From: Mimachlamys varia
Lineage: Eukaryota > Mollusca > Bivalvia > Pectinida > Pectinidae
Direction: 5' to 3'
Assembly: GCA_947623455.1 (NCBI GenBank)
Contig: OX392527.1
Location: 50,574,401-50,638,400 of the forward strand
DNA length: 64,000 bases
Positions 60,351-64,000 of the stretch are shown here, piece by piece. The position numbers and the translations under genes were made by a program. The notes below the pieces were generated by a model. It searched no databases. It worked only from the letters and a program-made list of their open reading frames with translations, and was not told the DNA's origin. Positions within the stretch are counted from its first letter, which is position 1; each line of letters starts with the position of its first letter.

Positions 60351-60390
60351 CAAAGAAAAAAAAAGGAAATAAAAACTTTAAGGAAAAAAG

Positions 60391-60640
60391 ATTGAGAATA
60401 CCGAAGTGTCAACAAAACCTGAATCCGAACGTGGATTCCATTAAACTAGGGGCAAAATATAAACAAAGGAAAGATGTACATGGAGACCCTTGTAAAATTA
60501 CAAGATAGTAACACCAGGTGTCCTGTAAGAGTAAGCGTCTTCTGCTTCATCAACGACACCCGCCATGAAAATCTTGGTCAGATTCAAGTAAATTTCATTG
60601 CCTCAAAGTGAAAACTGAGGCATATTGTAACTCAGGATAC
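60391..60640 (-). repeat. Repeat R7
   Basis: Minus-strand copy with ACCAGGTGTCC, CATCAACGACACCCGCCATG. The frame from 60566 (MAGVVDEAEDAYSYRTPG) has a TAA after about 23 codons. Confidence 0.78.
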
Positions 60641-60649
60641 CATTTAATC

Positions 60650-61340
60650 TTAATGGTGAACTTTGATGTACAACTGTATATCCTAAAACACTTGTACATA
60701 TCTACCTTGATATCCTATAATGTAAACTGTATTGAACATTTGAATAATGGTGGCATTTTTTATTGTATGAAATGTTCTAGAAAAGGAGACAATATATCGA
60801 CTCAACAAAGAACTGTGCTACAAGCAAGTTTAAAGTGTATGAATAAATTGCAAAATTGTTCGCATAAACAACGGTTTATTTTATTTACACGAAACAAACA
60901 ATTTTCGGTACTTTTACATATCACGCGTATTATATATGTGGTGCTCAAAATAAATTGCAAACATATTTCCATATTATTTAACAAGTTACTTGAATAAATC
61001 GAAAACCTTTTAACTCCATGATTCTATTCTGTCGTCACTGTCACTCTGTAAAATGCCAGCATCTTTTTACCGACTCTGCTTGGGAGAATTTCTCCTGAAC
61101 TCATTCGGAAGAGCATACGATTTGTACATGTAAAATTATTACTGTTTTTATATTAACATTTATTTAGTCGCAAGGTGGTTGGATCTCTAAGATTGAAGTT
61201 AGATCTTGCCGTTTTGCAGCTTTTATGAAATACAAAACCCAAATTTTTCTAATCTTACAAATGGTCTTGCAGTTCTATTTGACACTTTTATACTGAAGAT
61301 GATCGCATTTGCGGTTTTTGACATTTGCTTGAAGGCACGC
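60650..61340. repeat. Tandem-duplicated unit U, copy 2
   Basis: Second copy of unit U (CTGTATATCCTAAAACACTT, GAGACAATATATCGACTCAA, CTCATTCGGAAGAGCATACG, GTCGCAAGGTGGTTGGATC), shifted about 1.02-1.08 kb from copy 1. With R6 and R7 in front of each copy, the duplicated unit is R plus U. Confidence 0.7.
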
Positions 61341-61694
61341 AAAAAAAAATAATGTGAAAAAAAAGAAAAATGAAAAAAAAAAGTTGCATGTTGCCAGGAG
61401 GTAGAGAACGAGAATGACTTCCGTCGTATTAAAAGCATCATTGACGTAATGAGCTGGGCGAAATACCGTCACGAGGCTGAACAGTACAAGGAAGCGACAC
61501 CGCCAGTCCCTTGAGGCAAAATGTAGCACAAGCCTTACAATAGTTATCAGCAAAACCATCAGACTGACGCAACTCCATAGTAAGGAAGCCTTATATACTT
61601 CCACAAGGTCATAGGGTTGACTAAACGTATCACAACAGAAAGTAATGCAGAAAAAAAAATCGCCTTGAAGGGTTTCTTCGTGACAGACGAACAT
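61275..61694 (-). CDS. Hypothetical hydrophobic frame, possible exon
   Basis: 139 codons, MFVCHEETLQGDFFFCITFC onward, directly preceded by an in-frame TAG and by AATAG, which could also be a splice acceptor. Two hydrophobic segments stand out: about residues 38-60 (SLLWSCVSLMVLLITIVRLV) and about 91-117 (EVILVLYLLATCNFFFSF and a Phe run). The Phe-rich end is simply the A-rich tract at 61339-61382, and the last 60 bases overlap unit U copy 2. The first 95 residues come from sequence seen once in the window. No family recognised, and chance is quite possible. Confidence 0.22.
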   Translation of the reverse strand: MFVCHEETLQGDFFFCITFCCDTFSQPYDLVEVYKASLLWSCVSLMVLLITIVRLVLHFASRDWRCRFLVLFSLVTVFRPAHYVNDAFNTTEVILVLYLLATCNFFFSFFFFFTLFFFACLQANVKNRKCDHLQYKSVK

Positions 61695-61879
61695 CTATTA
61701 TCAAATGCATGTCCCTGTTGTTACATCGTTCAGCTTTTCCAAACAACAAATCTGGATAGGTGTAATCGATAAACTCATATCCATATATTACATAACTAGT
61801 TTAGATGTAGAAGAGTACTAAACTGGAGTATATGGCAGGACAAGTTATAATCACTTAAAAATTAAATGTAGTTAGAAAA
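61345..61879. other. Sequence unique in the window between U copy 2 and R8
   Basis: A-rich tract at 61339-61382, then single-copy-like sequence holding the hypothetical frame 61275-61694. From 61700 to 61879 nothing is recognised. Confidence 0.45.
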
Positions 61880-62170
61880 AATCAGAGAATAACAAAGCGT
61901 CAATAAAACCATAATTTGAAATAAAAAGCGATTAAACTAGGAGCAAAATAGGAAAAAAAGATAGATTCACATGAAGACTCGTGTAAAAATACGGGAGAAT
62001 TAGAACAGGTGTTCTGGAAGAGTGAGCGTCTGTTTCATCGACGATACCCGTCATGTAAATCTTGGTCACAACCAAGTAAACATCAGGTCCTCGAAACAAG
62101 AAACAAGCCATCGTTGTCAATCACAGAAAGTAAGCACACTAATAAGCATACTCAAAACATCCATCTTCAT
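61880..62170 (-). repeat. Repeat R8 with 40-codon frame
   Basis: Minus-strand copy. The frame 62054-61932 (MTGIVDETDAHSSRTPVLIL ... ILLLV) is open for 40 codons. It lies head-to-tail with R9. Confidence 0.78.
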
Positions 62171-62179
62171 ATCACACAG

Positions 62180-62505
62180 AGAATATCAAAGCGTCAACAA
62201 AACCATAATCCGAACTCAAAATTGATTAAACTAGAGGCAAAAAAGGAACAAAAGAAAGATTTTTATGGAGACTCTCGTAAAAGCACAAGAGAATAAGACC
62301 AGGTGTTCCGAGGGAGTAAGGGTCTTCTGCTTCATCGTCGACATCCGCCATGTAAAGTTAACATCAAGTTCTCAAAACGAGAACCGAGTATCATTGTAAA
62401 TCACAACAAGTTGTGCATACACAAAACGTCCATCTTCATATCAGTGAAACATACAGAATATTTCTCAACGAGACGAAGATGGCGACCATAAAACTTGCCC
62501 ATAAT
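62180..62505 (-). repeat. Repeat R9 with 41-codon frame
   Basis: Minus-strand copy running from ATGGGCAAGTTTTATGGTCG (sense) to GACGCTTTGATATTCTCT. The frame 62351-62226 (MADVDDEAEDPYSLGTPGLI ... FLPLV) is open for 41 codons. The stretch ACAACTTGTTGTGATTTACA gives a second empty-site reference for the LINE insertion in R1. Confidence 0.8.
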
Positions 62506-63257
62506 GTATTGGTAGTTTACTTGTACGTATGTGATTACAACAATTTGCAGTGATGGTAAATCACACTACCGTAGTCTAGACAGAGATATATTTAGCAAAA
62601 CAAATGAAGTATTCTTAAGAACCTACAATTCCTATCAATAATAGAAGAATGATTCTTAGAGAAAATAATTTCGTTTTCCTTCTGTAATTACGAAACATAA
62701 GTATCATACTCGAGAACGATACCGATAAACAAGTTGTTATGATGGCGAATACAGTTGCATAACTGCAAATGAAACACTTATAGATTTGGAGTTGGAAATG
62801 TATTTCTTATTCCATTTTTACTTCCCCCTTTGATACAGTATAAGAGTTAACAAGGGAACGTTTTTATTTTCAGGATACCAATCCTTTAAGTATGCACGTT
62901 CTATAAGATACATTGAGCACTTGAAAGTACTTAACAAAGTATTTAACGAAATCAAAGATGCAATCCGCATACTTCTCTATAGCAAAGTCAATGTTTTTCA
63001 AACGTTTCGTGAACATCATTCTAACATTAATGGTAGATGAGACTTAAGGTTACGATGCTATCAGTTATCATTTGCAGGTGCCCTTGGCTTTCAAGCATTT
63101 TGTGAGCACTACTTTATGTTAATTTCGACTTACGGAAATGATGGTATGAGTTATCATATAAAGAGCAGCCCTTGATTTTAAACCGTTTGGCAGTATATCT
63201 ACCAATGCAAGTATTGTAACATCCTCCCGAGAGAGATTCAGTGTTGGGGACGTGTTA
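62506..63257. other. Intergenic, nothing recognised
   Basis: AT-rich, no repeat recurring in the window and no supported frame. Confidence 0.4.
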
Positions 63258-63539
63258 CTACCATATGCTTCTTAAACCATTGTGAATCTTAACATGGACG
63301 TTACGTGGTATTGAGGGTACATCTACCGGTTTATCAAATCTGTGTCTGTAAATTGCTGTACATAGTTCCAAATTCTTCTGAAAGCAACGGTTACTGATAA
63401 TGTTTCTCCACACAAATTGCATATACGTTTTAAACTGTGCACGCGCTAACGCTTGCTGCTTACGACCTCTTTGAATTTTGGAACGTACTCTGTTTGCAGA
63501 CGTTCGTCGTACATCAAATGAGATAAGCAGTATGGGCCA
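63258..63539 (-). CDS. Open frame of 93 codons without a usable ATG at its start; possible exon or relic
   Basis: Bounded by TAA (63542-63540) and TAG (63260-63258). It reads through VRRTSANRVRSKIQRGRKQQ, then ARAQFKTYMQFVWRNI, and ends HNGLRSIW. It is Arg/Lys/Gln-rich at the start, and the only internal Met gives about 50 codons. Composition looks more protein-like than most frames here, but the length is within chance for the window. No family recognised. Confidence 0.2.
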   Translation of the reverse strand, partial: WPILLISFDVRRTSANRVRSKIQRGRKQQALARAQFKTYMQFVWRNIISNRCFQKNLELCTAIYRHRFDKPVDVPSIPRNVHVKIHNGLRSIW

Positions 63540-64000
63540 TTAATAACATCATTTTAACGGGTAAGTACATTTAAATTTTATATAGCTATTTGATTTTAGC
63601 GTTGATTACGCATCTAGTCGTGTTCCAATTCCAATGATGGACTGAATAATGACTTACATGCACATAAACATTTCGGTTTAGTATTATTTGTGTCACGACT
63701 TATGATCAGGCTGTATGATATGGAAATGAAATGCATATATTTAAAACAAATTGCTCCATTCTTTGCACTTTATACGCAAAGTGTTCTGAATCGTGCAATA
63801 TAGTTAACGCAAGAATCCTGTAGTAAAATCTATTTTGAAACTGTGTTATAGCTGTTTTGAAAAACAAATCTTTATTTTTTCCTCTATTTAGAATTGTTAT
63901 GCTATGGATCTGTCCTCGAGTACGTCCTCTCATGAAAATGGTGCAAGAACTATACAGAAATACCGCAAGATATTAATTGTAGCGTTTTTCTTTAAGTTCC
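63540..64000. other. Right-edge sequence, no supported gene
   Basis: A 75-codon minus frame (63933-63706, MRGRTRGQIHSITILNRGK start) is present without recognisable domain. I do not call it. Confidence 0.4.

Noticed and set aside
59517..60997. Two related plus frames (59517-59789 and 60608-60997) as a duplicated gene
   Set aside because: Their similarity follows from the tandem DNA duplication. Indels are not multiples of three and there is no recognisable domain.

Overview
The window looks like a repeat-dominated stretch of a eukaryotic, AT-rich nuclear genome, most probably of a bivalve mollusc. The best clue is the element at 50.15-52.97 kb. It opens with AGCTCACCTGGCCCGAAGGG, has a GTCCGTCCGTC run and closes with CCAGGTGAGC...GGCCTCTTG, a layout I know as very abundant in bivalve genomes. 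I found no intact conventional protein-coding gene, no rRNA and no convincing functional tRNA. Species is not assigned.

Layout. (1) 0.24-1.14 kb is a G-rich minisatellite with a period of about 90 bp. (2) 2.0-42.7 kb is a satellite domain built from two unrelated tandem families. One has a 37-bp monomer (three arrays at 2.0, 10.05 and 16.15 kb). The other has a 59-bp monomer (arrays at 5.9-10.05, 13.27-16.15 and 19.37-42.44 kb). They alternate in the order [37-bp array]-[about 2.1-kb single-copy-like spacer]-[59-bp array], repeated three times. The second and third units are nearly identical at a shift of about 6.1 kb. The long third 59-bp array has nested higher-order repeats and carries four copies of a 773-bp insert (H1-H4). 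Each H copy begins with a long palindrome. The palindrome centre is inverted in H1 relative to H2-H4.

(3) 42.7-64 kb is a graveyard of interspersed elements. A family I call R (about 300-430 bp, nine copies) recurs from 43.7 to 62.5 kb on both strands, and four copies keep a 40-41 codon open frame. One R copy is split by a full-length but dead APE-type non-LTR retrotransposon on the minus strand (43.86-49.05 kb). It has an intact coiled-coil/RRM-like ORF1 and a frameshifted endonuclease/RT ORF2. A 189-bp piece of its own 5' end is lodged inside ORF2 between 46-bp direct repeats. Another R copy is split by a 163-bp MITE-like inverted-repeat element. A bivalve-type element holds about 17 tandem 145-bp units, most with an inverted TGACCTTGA/TCAAGGTCA pair. 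Further items are a tRNA-headed SINE, a second tRNA-like remnant, a palindromic element, and a tandem duplication of about 1.1 kb at 59.1-61.3 kb.

Nearly all open frames in the window are by-products of the repeats: 59 bp shifts frame at each monomer, and the 145-bp units do likewise. Coding candidates outside repeats are weak: a hydrophobic 139-codon frame at 61.3-61.7 kb and a 93-codon frame without ATG at 63.3-63.5 kb. All periods and alignments were made by eye.
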